In this document: in pieces, positions 48,542 through 61,986 of the stretch | How the letters are laid out: each line of letters starts with the position of its first letter | Position numbering within the stretch: position 1 is the stretch's first letter | Assembly: GCF_036588685.1 (NCBI RefSeq) | Contig: NC_086382.1 | Span: forward strand, 68,060,929 to 68,124,928 | From: Mytilus trossulus | Taxonomy: Eukaryota; Mollusca; Bivalvia; Mytilida; Mytilidae | Length of the DNA: 64,000 nt | Direction: 5' to 3' | Program-made: the position numbers and the translations under genes | Notes under the pieces: generated by a model | The model's database searches: none | Told to the model about the DNA's origin: nothing | The model's input: the letters and a program-made list of their open reading frames with translations, nothing else

Positions 48542-50782
48542 GAAAATCAAATGGTTGCTGCCTAAATACTCCTTGGAGAAAAAAAATCATTTGAAACAAA
48601 CAGAAAAGATAAAAATGTATTGATCCTTAACATCGCAATTCTAGTCTGGTCTGTAAGCAAGCTGATGCAGCCTACGTTTTCAATGCGTAATCGAGACATC
48701 TGAATAAGATTTTTTTCTCAGGCGAAAGTTTATATTTATTTATTTTTCTATGGTACCAATTCAATATTTGGCACTATAATGTATGGGCAAACTTTGGATT
48801 CAGAACATTTGTTCATTCTAATCTTCTGTATGACCCCATGTTTTAAATCAAATTGTGGTAAAATCACCCCACCCTTTTTTTTTTAAGGTCAAATGGTCGT
48901 TCCCTAACTACTAGAAAAGTTGTTGGAAAATTCTGTTCTACGTAATGAACATTTAAATGACATATAGTTTACAAGTGTGAACAAATCTTATGTACAGGTA
49001 GCTAAGCAAGGTGTATAGATGTGAACAAATTTAATGTGAAACTAGTGTGCGTTACATTAAACCAAATGTAAACATGTTTACTGTACACAGCGTTTGGTGT
49101 GAACACGGCGTAAGTTTATCTATGCCTGAGGTAGAAAAGTGATATTTTGGTCAGTGTTCTTTGTTGTCTTTTTCATCAGATTCATTTTTTGTTCGTCTTC
49201 TTCGTTTAGTATAGGGTGATGTGATTAAAACTTATAACTTGCAATATCGTAGTCTCCGTAAAATAATGTTATATTTCGATATGTCGTCACTATGTGCAAT
49301 TATTATTTAACTCTTCCCTGCTATCCATCAATTCACACGCACAATGTAAATGTAAATCATTGTAAAGATGAATCAATTACGTGAATCCGTACTTCACTTA
49401 CTTTTATTAAATATTTAAGCACAGTAAATTATGCCTCACTGTGTACCCGCTATAAAACACGGTAATAGACATAGAAGATAATGTAAATTAGCCTAATATA
49501 AACGTTCTAAATTGCTTTCAATTATCAAAAAAATAAAAGAAAATAAGAAAAAACACTCCAGAATCTATAGGGATCTTCCTAGTTTTAGTCAAACAATTAG
49601 TAACAACTGAATCAACTGAAAAAGAAAACAGCAATTGAAAAGACGAGATTAATTAAAATACATGGCCTATCAAATTTATAGATAGCATTGTTTAAACATC
49701 TGTTTATAGTTTTCTTAAATACACAATCAAAACATAAAGTATTTAGGAATGCTGGACATTATTGATTAAAGTCGCATACAAAATACACCAAACAAATTTC
49801 AAAGCACTTTTAAAATTAACAAAAAAATCAGCACTATTCATTTTGAGGTCCCCTTTTACATAAAGCTCTCCGGTTTCCTGAAATCATACATTTTGGCTTT
49901 GAGCGTTATTCATTTAGGACAAGTATTATTTCAAATTTTTAAATGTATATGCATAAATACATTCATGATAAGTAAATATTTGAAGCACGTTAATGTAGAA
50001 TATTCAGAAGGTATTATAATTCAGTCTTGTTTTACTCTCCCGATGTCACACAATATTTGAAACCAGTGTTTGTTGGAATACCTAACCATAAACTCGGTTC
50101 AGAATCAAAGATTTTTATATTCCTGATGAAGTAATTTAAACTTCAGATAATTTTGTGAATGAAAGCAAAACAATGATATAAAGAACGTTTTGAACTTCCA
50201 ATTGAATCGACTACATCAAATGTGTTTTTATTGTTTATGGACGTTTTCTGACATTTTGTAATTCAGCTGTTTCAAGTGGAATGCGTTGCAATAAAATGTT
50301 TCATTTACAGATATCTGAAGGCAATATATACGATCAATCATCATTGGTCATACTGAAGATTGTCATGAAATTCGTGTTGCTAAAACACGTTTCCAAATTA
50401 AGAAATCTAAAAGAAATTTTGACTCGTTAAAACTTTCATTGTTATTTAGCAGTACGACTATAAAGAGATTTTGTATTGCACATTTGAATTTAAGGGCTTC
50501 ATTTAATTAGTCCCAAGAGCGAGCTCAATGCGTGCAAACATATAATTCATTTATTGTTTCTATTAAATCTGGTTATGGTGTCTATTGAGTCCAAATTTGC
50601 ATTATTCCCAAAACTTGTAATGTCTGTTCACTGTAATAGAAAACATACAAAAGTATCACAGAGCAATACTCGAACTTCTTTTCATTTCCAGAAGAACTCA
50701 ATAAAACTGTTTAACATACAGCTAAAAGTACTTGATCTGAAGATAATACAGTCGTGTTTTCATTTAATTATGATTTATAAAG
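48542..50782. other. Intergenic, nothing recognised
   Basis: No ORF above background, RNA gene or confident repeat. Confidence 0.45.
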
Positions 50783-50912
50783 CAGTTTTCTATGTTGTGT
50801 CATGTGTACTATTGTTTGTCTGCTTGTCTTTTTCATTTTTAGCCATGGCGTTGTCAGTTTGTTTTAGATTTATGAGTTTGACTGTCCCTTTGGTATCTTT
50901 GGTCCTTCTTTG
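50783..50912 (-). repeat. Dispersed repeat R2, reverse copy
   Basis: GTGTACTATTGTTTGTCTGC, TTAGCCATGGCGTTGTCAGT, GACTGTCCCTTTGGTATCTT. The ORFs at 50,554-50,999 overlap it and are not supported. Confidence 0.75.
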
Positions 50913-51409
50913 ATATCTTGCACTTGTTTCAGCTGGATACCACAGGAAAATCATGTAAAGTTTTCCTTTGATTTTACACAAGTATTTGGAAGGCATCACG
51001 CTCTTTGCTTACTGCAAGAACTTAGAGATACATTTTATCAGGATGAATGTTATCTGTATAAGGTTTATTTGATGTTTATTCCTAACGTACCCACTTATTT
51101 GGTTGCTTTCAACTTGTTTGGCTTTCTATCCACGTTCGTGATGTAATGTTTGATTTGTTCTTGTTGGACTTTTGCGTTTACTGTCATAACCATAGAACCT
51201 GTTTCGCAAGTGAAATCCATTTTTCTTTTTTCTGCATTTGTGATAAAATTACATCACATGTATGTACTATATAATCCATATATAGATTTAATCATAATAT
51301 CAAATGATCATAAAACGTACAAATTTGTAGTTGAGATCAATAAGGTTAAAATTATATCATGTAAATAGCTATGGCTTACTTTAACATATAATGGTTTAAT
51401 TTTTAAATT

Positions 51410-51470
51410 GTTATTTGGATGGAGAGTTGTCTCATTGGCACTCACACCACATCTTCCTATATCTATGTGT
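51410..51470 (-). repeat. R3 fragment, reverse
   Basis: GGAGAGTTGTCTCATTGGCA followed by CTCACACCACATCTTCC, the reverse complement of the R3 start. Confidence 0.7.
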
Positions 51471-51802
51471 TCAATATGTTATAACATCCTTATTATTATA
51501 CACATTTAGAAGGGTACGTGTGTAGAAAAAGGAAATATCTACCAATTAATTTCCGCACATTTGTAATTTCGGTTCAAGATCAAAAGAAACATGACTAGTT
51601 GTAATTGTCTTTTTAACACATCGTACAAGAGCAGTCCTCACATGTTTCTAGAGGTACACTGTATACACCTTAACCTCTACACTCACATTCTACATCGCTG
51701 CTGACAAAAATTAAGTCGAGATAGGATAAACAACAAAAGACAAGTCAAAAGTACACTCTTCTCTCGAAAACGTTGGACATCTAACATACTAAGCATGTTA
51801 AA

Positions 51803-52300
51803 TTGAGAATGGAAATTGGGAACGTGTTAACGAGACAACAACCTGACCACCTAGCAGACAACAACTGAACTACACCAATTGGTATCTAATGCAGCGAGAA
51901 ACTCCTGCATCCGAAGGAGTCCTTCAGCTGGCCCCTAAACAAATATGAATTATAGTTCAGAGATAATTAACGTCATATATATATATATATATATATACTG
52001 AACTCCGAATTATACACAAGAAACTAAAATTAAAAATCATACCAAACTTACAATGGCGAGAAGCTCCTGACTTGTGACAGGCACTAAATTGCGACGGGGT
52101 TAAATAGGTTTTTCGAGATCTCAACCCTCCCCCTATACCTCTAGCCAATCTAAAAAAAAAAAAACGCACAACAATACGCATGATAAAACTCAGTTTAAGA
52201 GAAGTATATATGAAACAAAATAAAATAAACAAAATGACAATAATACATAAATAACAATAATCTGTCTACCACCCATCTACCTGATCGTGAAACTACAATT
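51803..52300 (-). mobile_element. Old, truncated Naiad copy (tail and 3' UTR)
   Basis: Aligned with 33,433-33,930 but clearly diverged, e.g. GAGAATGGAAATTGGGAACG and CAACCCTCCCCCTATACC. An (AT)n run at 51,977-51,999 replaces part of the ancestral sequence. It ends before the SECIS region, so no SECIS is present. Confidence 0.8.
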
Positions 52301-52759
52301 AAACGGAACAAATATGATATCTGCGCCAGAGATTGGGCAGTCAAGGGATGTAGAAATCATGGATATTTAACGAAATTCAATGTTTCACTGGGAACGACCA
52401 TATAACTAGGAAAAAAGCTCGTGAGATTCCCAAAATCGAAATCTTAAGATACGATTATTATTTTTAAAACACGGGCAATAGTTTCCAAAAAGGCTTATTT
52501 GTATCGGACCTGTGATGTTTTAAAACAGATATGATTTTTTTGATTAAACAAAAAATCTAATAAACAGTAATTATTTAATGTTCTTCATATTCATTTCTGT
52601 GTCTGAGACAATCTTAGACATATTTTCAGAATTTAACTCTATTTAGCTTGTTTATTTAAAGACTTTTATCATGTCAGAATTTTTTTATAACTTTCCTATT
52701 TGCTATCCTGTTAGATTGTGACCTACATAATTAGACTATTTACCTGTTATAACATGAGT

Positions 52760-52985
52760 TACACGACAGGTCCAAAAGTGAAGCAGTATCTGCTTACCTT
52801 ACTGGAATACCTGAGGTCACCCCTAGTTTTTGTTGCTTATTCTTTAGTATTCTTTGTTGTCATTGTTGTCTTTTGTGTACTACTATTTGTCTGTTTGTCG
52901 TTTTCTTATTTAGCAATGGCATTGTCAGTTAATTGTCGATCTATGAGTTTGACTGTCCCTGTAATATCTCTTGCCACTCTTTTAT
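52760..52985 (-). repeat. Dispersed repeat R2, reverse copy
   Basis: AGCAGTATCTGCTTACCTTA, TTAGCAATGGCATTGTCAGT, GAGTTTGACTGTCCCTGTAA. The ORF at 52,718-52,987 reads the repeat. Confidence 0.7.
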
Positions 52986-53099
52986 AAACATTCCTTTAGA
53001 TATTCGGTATAAGAAAATTGGTAGATTATAAGAATATACAGCAACGTTTAAGCAAATAATTTATTTCATTGTGTACAACCGTGGGGCATTATTTTTTTA

Positions 53100-53240
53100 C
53101 GGTCTTTGCTCCCGATCGTTTGTTCGTTCGTCCATCTGTAATGCTTCAAGTTAAGTGTTTTGATTGAGTCGAAGTCCATTCAACTAGAACTCAATACACA
53201 TGTTCCCTTTGATTGATTTTTCTAACAAAAATGCCAAATT
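53100..53240 (-). repeat. Dispersed repeat R5, second copy
   Basis: GTTTGTTCGTTCGTCCATCT and GAAGTCCATTCAACTAGAAC match 48,170-48,290. Confidence 0.55.
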
Positions 53241-54904
53241 AGAGTTTTTTTACCCCAATTTCAAGGTCGGTTGAACATATTAAACGATAGTTTTCGAGTT
53301 GTACATTAATGTACTATGGACACATTCTTGTTTCGGCCAACGTCAGTTTTGCTTCTAGGTTACAATATATCTCTTTTCTGTTTGAAGGTTACACGTACGC
53401 TTTCAGTTCAACTCGTATAATTGTGGTTTCCAAAAACACATCTATATACCATCTCATATATAGTGTTTTTGTCAATATCAAATGTTGATGTACAAAAAAT
53501 CAATATCACGGAGTTAAACCGTTTGAGGTTGAATATTTTGTAACTAAAAACCGTAAAATCAATGTTCAGTACAATCACGTGACAACGAAATATGTATCAA
53601 ATTTTTCTCCTGAATAATAACAAATTTTTAGATATTCGAGAGAAAAACCTATTCACGATATATCAGGAGTGATAAATCAAATCAACGATTGTTTTGTTCT
53701 TATTAATAAGAGATAAAGTATTACAGACTTTATCCGTGTAGTATACAAACATACACTGTACAATTTAAATTGTTTTGGAATGCGAGATGAATTATATATG
53801 TTAAGGAACGATGGACGTAAAAAAGAGTCAATAGGCGATATATAAATTATTAAGTGAATCTATGAAATTAAAACGAACGCCGAAGAAATTTCAAAACGAA
53901 TAGCTAATGTCATTGACTTTGGGTGAAAGGACATAAATAAAAAAGTTTAGTTTGTTACAGATGTACTCGTGGTAACACATAAACAGGTTTTGTTTGATCA
54001 CCACACTCCAATTTAAGTTCGATCAGTTGACAAGCAATTAATGATAACTTGCATGTATATGTGCTTCCCCTCAAAATACAGACTATAATCTACTATGGTA
54101 CATCTTTTTGAATACAAACATTACTTTGTAGACACGCAAAATGTTCTTTCTGACATACTATAGAAGCCGAGTGTCAAAACGACAGAATCTATCGCACCAG
54201 ATGACAATTAAGGACAAAAATGTTGTGTGTGTCCTATAAAGAATATGTAAATTTGATATTTGTTTATCATTACTAAATATATAATTATGACAATTATATT
54301 TTGGGTTGTTGACAGTTCATCCTAGTAGTGTCTTCATTTATTCTTTAGACAATTTTAAATATTGGATTTAAAATAATCATAATTGTGAATTAGATAGGCA
54401 CCCCGGCTTGTTTCACTTGTATCTGTTTTTAATTTTTACGCTAACAGAAACCTGCATTCATTACTTTGTTGTATCAATGGTCAACTGTCAATGGATATAA
54501 AGTGATCAATTGATTTTATGACTTCAACCAATCCTATTTAATCATTTAAATCAGTATGGGCGACATTTTCTCTTTTACTCTTTCTGCTGTTTTATTTGTA
54601 CATTTGAGGCGTATGAATATTGGAGATTGGCCCTTATCCTCCTACATATTAAGCCCTTGACTTATTGAAAATATTGACGAAACGTGAGATTCTCCTAGAA
54701 TATGGAATAACAATTCATTCATGAAAATAGCTTTTAACTGGAGATTATTAACTGAATAACAACGATTTTATATAAAAAAAAATCCTTAGTATGTCTTGTG
54801 TATTGGAAAATAATTATTATCGGATTGACAATAAAGTTTTATAACGGAAAACTACATATTTTGTTTTGGAGAAGTTTATAACGATATTGGACTATTAATT
54901 AGAT
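53241..54904. other. Intergenic, nothing recognised
   Basis: AT-rich with no supported feature. Confidence 0.45.
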
Positions 54905-54974
54905 ATGACTGCTGTTGTGCACATTTGGCTATTAGTTTTGTCGATTGGATTTTCAAAAACTCTCACTTTTTTAG
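54905..54974 (+). CDS. Possible first coding exon with a signal peptide
   Basis: ATG at 54,905 reads MTAVVHIWLLVLSIGFSKTL, then TFL, and reaches a perfect donor GTAAGT at 54,975, leaving one base (phase 1). The hydrophobic core with a short N-terminus is typical of a secretory signal peptide. No downstream exon that would fit has been recognised up to 64,000, so it could belong to a gene extending past the window or be chance. Confidence 0.3.
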
Positions 54975-56493
54975 GTAAGTACACAGTAGTTTATGACAAG
55001 GGTCATGCGAAAGGGGTTCTTTGCAATATGTTTCAGTCAACGTAAATGTGACCTGTGGTTACTTTTATTTCATTGTGGCAACACTACTTCTGTTTTTCGG
55101 TTTGCTGTTGATGTAAAAAATAGGTATCATAAGTTTTATTATAAATTATGTTTCAAAGAAGAAGCTCAAAGTTTTACATAAATCTAGTTTTTTAAAAACT
55201 GTTGGTTAAATGAGTTGTTGGGTTACTATCTTGTGGACAAGTACAGAGTACACCCTTTCATTCATACATACCTTTTAAAGCAACTCGTTGTAGTTCTGTC
55301 ATGATATAATTTAAAGTTAGATACTTTTTATTTACCTGTTAAATCATCGTTAAAACAATAAAATAACCAACCAAAACTACACGGCTTTATCGATACATCG
55401 TATTATCGTGGCTATCACATTATTCGCTGAAACGAATTTTCTGCTGTAAATCATTTAGTCACTCCTTAAAATTTCAGTGTAAATAGTTACGCTCACATGT
55501 CTATCTAACAAATCATTAATATATAGTGATGCCTCTTATAATCTTGTATCGTTAGTTTTGTTGTCACTTACGGTGTAGAAAATCTGAAGGAATCAGTTTT
55601 ATCATTTAAGCAATAATCAAACGTTAAACTGCCAAAGTAGAACCCAGATTTTATATCAACTTTAGCAAAAACTGAAATCATCAATGCCATATAAAGCGTC
55701 AGAAAATTAATAAAAATATCTAAAAAAAAAAATTAAAAAAATGCAGTAGATGAATATATTTTAATAACAAATCACCTCAATATCAGGCCTGCTTAAAAAA
55801 AACTACTGACTACTTTTAACAATAGATAAATGGTCTCATTGTTTCGATTTGCAAGTTACTGCATGAGAGTTTTAGTTCATTTATGACTAGTTTTTTTATC
55901 TGTAATAATATTCCTCGTGCATCGTCTATTCACTTCAATACTCTACCCGGCAACGCAGCACTGTGTTGTCTTCCTTTGTTTCAACAGTATTATATTATGA
56001 TGACTATTGTATAACCCAGTTTATGTTAACACCGTTTTTAAAGAAAATCAAAACATAAATATTGTTCAAAGTATAAGTATGGTTACTTTTTTTAATTGGA
56101 AATATGTCTCTAATTTTTTTTAGAAAATAATTAAATGAATTAACATATTATATTGTCGTCGCTAAAAGATTCAATAGTAGTTTGAATGCTGATCTTACAT
56201 ATCTTGCGGCTATCCAAACAGCCTTGATTTTTATCATTTAGATTGACATGTCCAGATGTGCTGGTTAGTTGTAGGTTATGTCTGACCTTTTTATTAACAT
56301 TGTTCCATCCGTCGCACTAGTAATTAAGGGACAATTTTGTTTCTATTGTTACATATAATCGTGGCTTGTCGTAAGGGCATGTAGAATTTCCATATGTTGT
56401 AGTTCTTTCTTATAATAGACTACAGTGTTAACTCCGTCGAGAGGAAAATCTAGGGAAAATTAGTCACGCTATGTGAGAGATAATATGTGATAG

Positions 56494-56535
<42 letters not shown>

Positions 56536-59234
56536 GTCACTGAATAGAATTTATTTTGCAATTTTCAAGTTTCAAATTAAACAATCTTAAATCTTCACTA
56601 TGAATGAACAGCACATTACATATCTTTTGCCAAGCTTTAAAGTTAAAATAGGAACGTAAGTAAACAAGTATATATCGTACAAAAAGTATGTAAATACTAT
56701 AAGACTATTGGTACGGTAATCAAAATGTAAAACATTTGATTTGATTAGAAGACCTTGACTTTCTACCCAACTTATTCTTGAAAACTAGATAAGCACACAT
56801 TTAATTTGTAATAACTATTGTAGTCAGTTATACAAACATGCAATTATGTTATATGTACAGATTTTAAGATATTTGAAGGTATATTGTCTTTACATTGTTT
56901 CTGAAATCTCACGATTTCAGAACACTATAAATACTGAAATAGTGATTGCGTATTTAACACAAAAACTGCAATACTCTTGTAATTGTTTAAACATGATATT
57001 TAACCCACCAACATATAAGGAAATAGTATTCCCCAAACATTGACATATGATACATTATTGACAAAGAAAAGGCAATGTCTTCTATCATGGGATTTTTTAT
57101 AACAATTCTTGTCATAAAATTAATAGCATAGATAAATGGATATATATAAGCAAGTTAAGAAAACAGCATAGCATTCTGGTTTGTAAAGGTCATACGCGTC
57201 TGATTACATTATATATGAAACCTATACCAGGTTATTTATTTGACAACAGGGTCATTTAAATGTGTCTTTCTTTCTTTTAAGTAAATTCATTGTTTCGCAT
57301 CATCATGTATGCACCATGTAGTTCTTATCGTTAAGGGCTGAAGATAGCTGAAAACCGATAACTTTGAGAGAAGTCTAATCCACAAAGGTATATAAGGTCC
57401 TGCTTGGCCGAAACGTAAATGCTTTTTTTAGTAAACTGTAATTCGTCTTTCTGATACTTCCAATTTGTAAACAAATAATTAATTTCGATGTCAAGTTTGT
57501 ACAAACATGTAAAATTTGCAAGTTAGTTTGATTACCCATTAATTCAATCGCAATTTGTATCTTAGAATACATATAGGTTTTGATGGATATTTTAATCTAA
57601 CATTCATTAAAAGGATGCCAGCTAAAAAAACATATATAATATCCTGATGACAACATCATTTTGTCGGTAAAACATAGAATAAAGCGAACTATCTAAAAAA
57701 TGAACCATATTAATTTTCATTACACATTAGATAACGCAACTTTTACAAATAGCATAGTAACTCAAAATCTTCATTTAAAAGTCGGACTTTGACATATAAT
57801 TCATGTCTCATATCATTAAGAACATAACATTGAAAAAAATATGTTTTTCCATTTTCAATTTTACCACATACAATATAATACATAGGAATAGGAGAAAATG
57901 ATTTAATTCTAAAGATAAGAAATAAAAGCATCGTGTATCATTAATATTTTTATGATTGCATAACGGACAGGAAGCCTAGCAGCAAATTGAGTAATACTAG
58001 AAACTGAAGCGATGGCTGTGTTTGATATGATCAAAAGCTTTAAAACTCAACAAGCACTAGTAATGTGGAGCAAAAGAATGGGAAGGCGTATGTTTCCACT
58101 CTAAGTTAGTTTTGTGACGCAATGATACCCTACTTAAATTGAATGAAGTGGTTAATAATTATTAGCTATTTATAAGAACAGCTGTAGGATATCTCATAAT
58201 CACTTACTGTTCAATCAATTAAGGATCCAGTGGAAAATACAACCAATTATACTTCCGATGCTTTTATTATCATCATTTGCTGTTAAAGAAATTGCTCCTC
58301 CAAATTAAGGAGCAGCAAGAATATTTGTGTTGATTTTGCTCCATTAATTGAATAACTCGAATTAACTTTGATGCTTTTTGCGTTCATAATTAAATTGAAA
58401 GCTCTACTACACAAACGATGAATCATTCAACGATTTTGGTATTTCAAAATATGACTTGTTTCACAAAATGAAATGAGGTAAATATCCATATAATAGGCAG
58501 AAACAAAGTATTGAAAAATTACATGTTAATGAAATAAAAACAACGCTAGTACTGACAGAAAAAGAAACAGAAATAAAATAAAATTTAACTAAAAGAATGC
58601 AAGTCTCAAATCCATATATTCTTTCATGGCTTGTGACTCATCAAGGAGTGCACCAGATTTTTCTGACTTGCACAATGATTGTCATAAGTGAAAAGGGGAA
58701 CATTTACCCTTTTGAATTACTTTAGTAAACCCTTGGTTTTCGGTGAGTTTCTTTTTTTTTTTTAATTATTCTACTAGTAATGTTACAATCGTCTTCATGA
58801 CAACATCGCCCGTATTTTTGTCTATAAAGATATATTACAGATATTAAGTAGACTTTGAATACTTTGAATTAGATTTACGCGTATGGATAAGTTTACAGTT
58901 CATTATCACTGAAGATTCTGTTTAACTTATTGATACTATAAAATTCAAATTTATGAACATTCTTCTAACAATTTCAATAAAAATCTGAAATAATTACCAC
59001 AAGTGGACTTGAAGACATAGATATTGTAATCAAACCAATCTGTTGTCATCGTCGATCCATCATTGCAATATGTTTCCGCCTACAAAGACCGTGAGGCATA
59101 AACATCTGGAAACATGAGTCGAAGTTGCGATGTTAATACGTTAGAGACTTTGAGTGAACTTGTCTTAACAATGTTGTGCTTTATGAGATTCATAGACTCA
59201 TAATTACTGATAGGAATGATTTGTGATCTTACAA
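54975..59234. other. Intergenic or intronic, (GA)n microsatellite only
   Basis: A (GA)n run lies at 56,497-56,532. Short ORFs at 54,993, 56,846, 57,375 and 57,743 have no recognisable features. If the exon at 54,905 is real this is its intron. Confidence 0.45.
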
Positions 59235-59330
59235 ATAAACTCATCATAGATAACAGGATTGAAATGTTATATACGTTTCGTCTACAAAAGACTCACAAAT
59301 GACGCTCAATTCCAAAAATGTTAAAAATGC
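59235..59330 (+). repeat. Dispersed repeat R1
   Basis: AACTCATCATAGATAACAGG, ACGTTTCGTCTACAAAAGAC and GACGCTCAATTCC. Confidence 0.7.
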
Positions 59331-60245
59331 CATTATTAGTACGATTATAAGTGTTAAACAAACTAAAGTGTTTGTCTGTTAGCCTTTTTCTTTTTACCTT
59401 GATTTCGCCTATTCTACTATGCAGTTTGATTTCCCCTTTGACATCAATCATATCTTACTTATTTTTCTTAAATTCACCTGAGATAAATTTGATATTAGTT
59501 TTAGTCCTTTTGTCATGATAACCTTTCAAGGATGCATTCATCCCTGGCTTTAAAGACGTTGGTTTTGAGCAGTACTCAACGAGAGAATTAACATAGTTAA
59601 CGAGCTCGTGAAACCTTATTTGTCGATTGGTTAAGCATTTCCTGTCAGAACAATCCATTATTTTATTCATCACCAGTATATATTGAAAAAAAAACATTTT
59701 GATGATATTATATTGCTAATGGGTGCTAGTTGAACTTAGGATCAAGTATAAAATCATGACTTAAATTATGTTTCATATTAAGCATTATATATATTTTTTA
59801 AAGTAGACAGATTGGCGACTTAGAACTAATACATTAAACTCAATTTCTTATCGTCAGGGTTTTATTCTTGAGAACCAATATTGTTTTTTTTATCTATGGC
59901 ACTCACATTTAAGGAAGTTCGATACTCAGTCTAAAAAAAAAAAAAAAGAATATGACCGTGTGTTTGTTTTTGAGAAATAGCCATTGACATTTTGGCGGGA
60001 AAAAAGTTCTCAATTGTTTTTTAGGCATTCAAATAGATAAAAGCAGAGGTTTCCGAAATATGAAAAAATTTCAAAAACATTAAAAGCGAACATCTTCAAG
60101 TGCCCGAATCGTAATCATAATAATGTTTATATAAATGATAATAGAAATGATTATAGAAAAAGTAATAATCCAAAGATAGCCGACACATATTAGTGACAAT
60201 ATGAGGATAGCATATTCTAATTTCTTCCTATATCTATTAGTTTAA
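59331..60245. other. Intergenic, nothing recognised
   Basis: The minus ORF at 59,455-59,697 (80 codons) has no recognised domain. Confidence 0.4.
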
Positions 60246-60594
60246 ACATATTTATTTATAGTGGATTGGGAAACAAGTTTTGCAACTTATATTAATCCCT
60301 TTCCACTTTGCGGGTGCGAGTGCTGCCTTGTAGCGGCATTAGCCTACTCTTTTTCGAAATCTACAAGGGTGTCTTTAACGTGCAAGAGATATGGCTCTCT
60401 CTTAACACGGGTCAGCCATTTATCGTCCCCTTCCGACGGACTATCATCGTTTCCTCAAGACCATACTCGCAAATGGTGTCAAGGGAGAGCCGAAAATTGA
60501 GTTCCTGAAATTTTCATCCCAGACGGGAATCGAACCAGGAACCTTTGTGCTAGAAGTCCGATGCACTAACCACTACACCACGGCTCTCTAAATT
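60246..60594 (-). mobile_element. tRNA-derived SINE, best copy
   Basis: Minus strand starts GAGAGCCGTGGTGTAGTGGT, containing a near-consensus A box TGGTGTAGTGG, then a perfect B box GGTTCGATTCC. A non-tRNA body ends CCACTATAAATAAATATG. Relative to 16,863-17,132 it has about 80 extra internal bases (CGATGATAGTCCGTCGG region). The plus-strand ORFs here are shadows. Confidence 0.88.
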
Positions 60595-60984
60595 GATGTC
60601 GTTACTTCCCTATCAGATGCACCCAAATCCCACACATCGACATATATTGGACCTTGTCATTCTATATAAAATGACTTGTATCTCTTACAGGGAAGATAGT
60701 CATTTTCAACATTTATCGGGAGTATTAGTGTTTTCATAATGGAATAATGAAACCGATCTTAGATAGCTTGTATTGGATTGATGAACCAATAAGGCAAGGA
60801 AAAGTAATAAGTATCAAAATTGATGCGAAATATACCCAAACAATTTTTCACGTGGATAAAGCGAAAATAGCAAAGCCCAACTTTTTTAATCGTGTAAAAC
60901 AGATTAAAATAACAAACATATCGATATCAATGGAAATTGTCAACATCAGGAGCGCAATAACATCCAAACGAATTGAAAAAAGCT

Positions 60985-61160
60985 GTCATATACCTGATTT
61001 GGTACAGGCATTCCTTATGTAGAAAATAGGGACTAAAACCTTGTGCTATAGCTAGGCTTACATCTCATGTGGAGGACAGTCGTATAAAATGCCATTTTAT
61101 TAATAACACAATATGAGAACAAAACGGACAGACATTATAGGCGAAAATGTCAAAAAGAAT
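60985..61160 (+). repeat. Dispersed repeat with TTTGGTACAGGCATT
   Basis: From CTGATTTGGTACAGGCATTC to GGACAGACATTATAGGCGAA. It matches in reverse 29,960-30,090. The ORF at 60,747-61,022 runs into it, so its last residues are repeat-derived. Confidence 0.6.
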
Positions 61161-61639
61161 TTTTCAACATTCATATAAGAATAATCTAGCATAGGCACTT
61201 GCATTATCTGAATATAAAACATAAAGAATCGTTATGCTTTTATAAGGTCAAATATTGATTTTTGATAAACGAATGTGGAAAATTGACCAAATAACTGTAT
61301 ATTACGTCACTTGTAAATTCATTCAGATCACATTAGTATGTTCAGTTTAAAAAAATTTACATCAAAGGAAACTCATTGTAATAAAATAATATTTGTTATT
61401 CTGTGGTTTACATTTTATTATATACTGTTATATCCTTCATTTATGTAAGTGTTCTTGTGTGAGTGCTCTTGTGTTTATTTGTACTGTGGTCCTCTCGTGT
61501 AATGTTTTGGTTTTAGCGAAAGTTTCCCAGGTTCAATACACCATGTTCTTTAAAAATTTCAAGTACCAAATTAAGAATATACAAGTTGTCATCAAATAGT
61601 CCATTCCTATGCAGGCATTTTTTTTGGCATTTTTTACTT

Positions 61640-61735
61640 TTAACTTCGAGCTTCGCTGATGAGTGTTTTGTAGACGAAACGCGCGTCTGACGTGTATACT
61701 TTATTTAGTCCTAGTATCTATGATGAGTTTATTTA
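61640..61735 (-). repeat. Dispersed repeat R1, reverse
   Basis: GTAGACGAAACGCGCGTCTG, CCTAGTATCTATGATGAGTT. Closest to the consensus among the copies here. Confidence 0.75.
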
Positions 61736-61906
61736 TTTATATAATTTATATCAGCATTTCCATTTTTATAATTGATGTGCTGTCTTAAGTTTCAGTTTGA
61801 GACCGATATTTTGTTTCTCTAAATCGATTTGTAACTATTGAACAGTGGTGTACTATTGTTGCCTATCTATTTAAAGCAGAATAGAGAAAAGGACGAGCTT
61901 GTAAAT

Positions 61907-61986
61907 TGACGTCAAAAATATAAGTGAAATTGACGTAACAAATAGAAGTGAAATTGACGTCACAAATATAAGTCAAATTGACGTCA
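61907..61986. promoter_or_regulatory. Four TGACGTCA-type palindromes at exact 24-bp spacing
   Basis: TGACGTCA at 61,907, TGACGTAA at 61,931, TGACGTCA at 61,955 and 61,979. The octamer is the cAMP-response element bound by CREB/ATF proteins. They lie in a short tandem repeat (AAATATAAGTGAAATTGACG). No gene start is recognised nearby, so function is unproven. Confidence 0.6.

Noticed and set aside
60530..60594. Functional tRNA gene on the minus strand
   Set aside because: A and B boxes are good but the sequence does not fold into a full cloverleaf and continues into a SINE body shared with 16,863-17,132.
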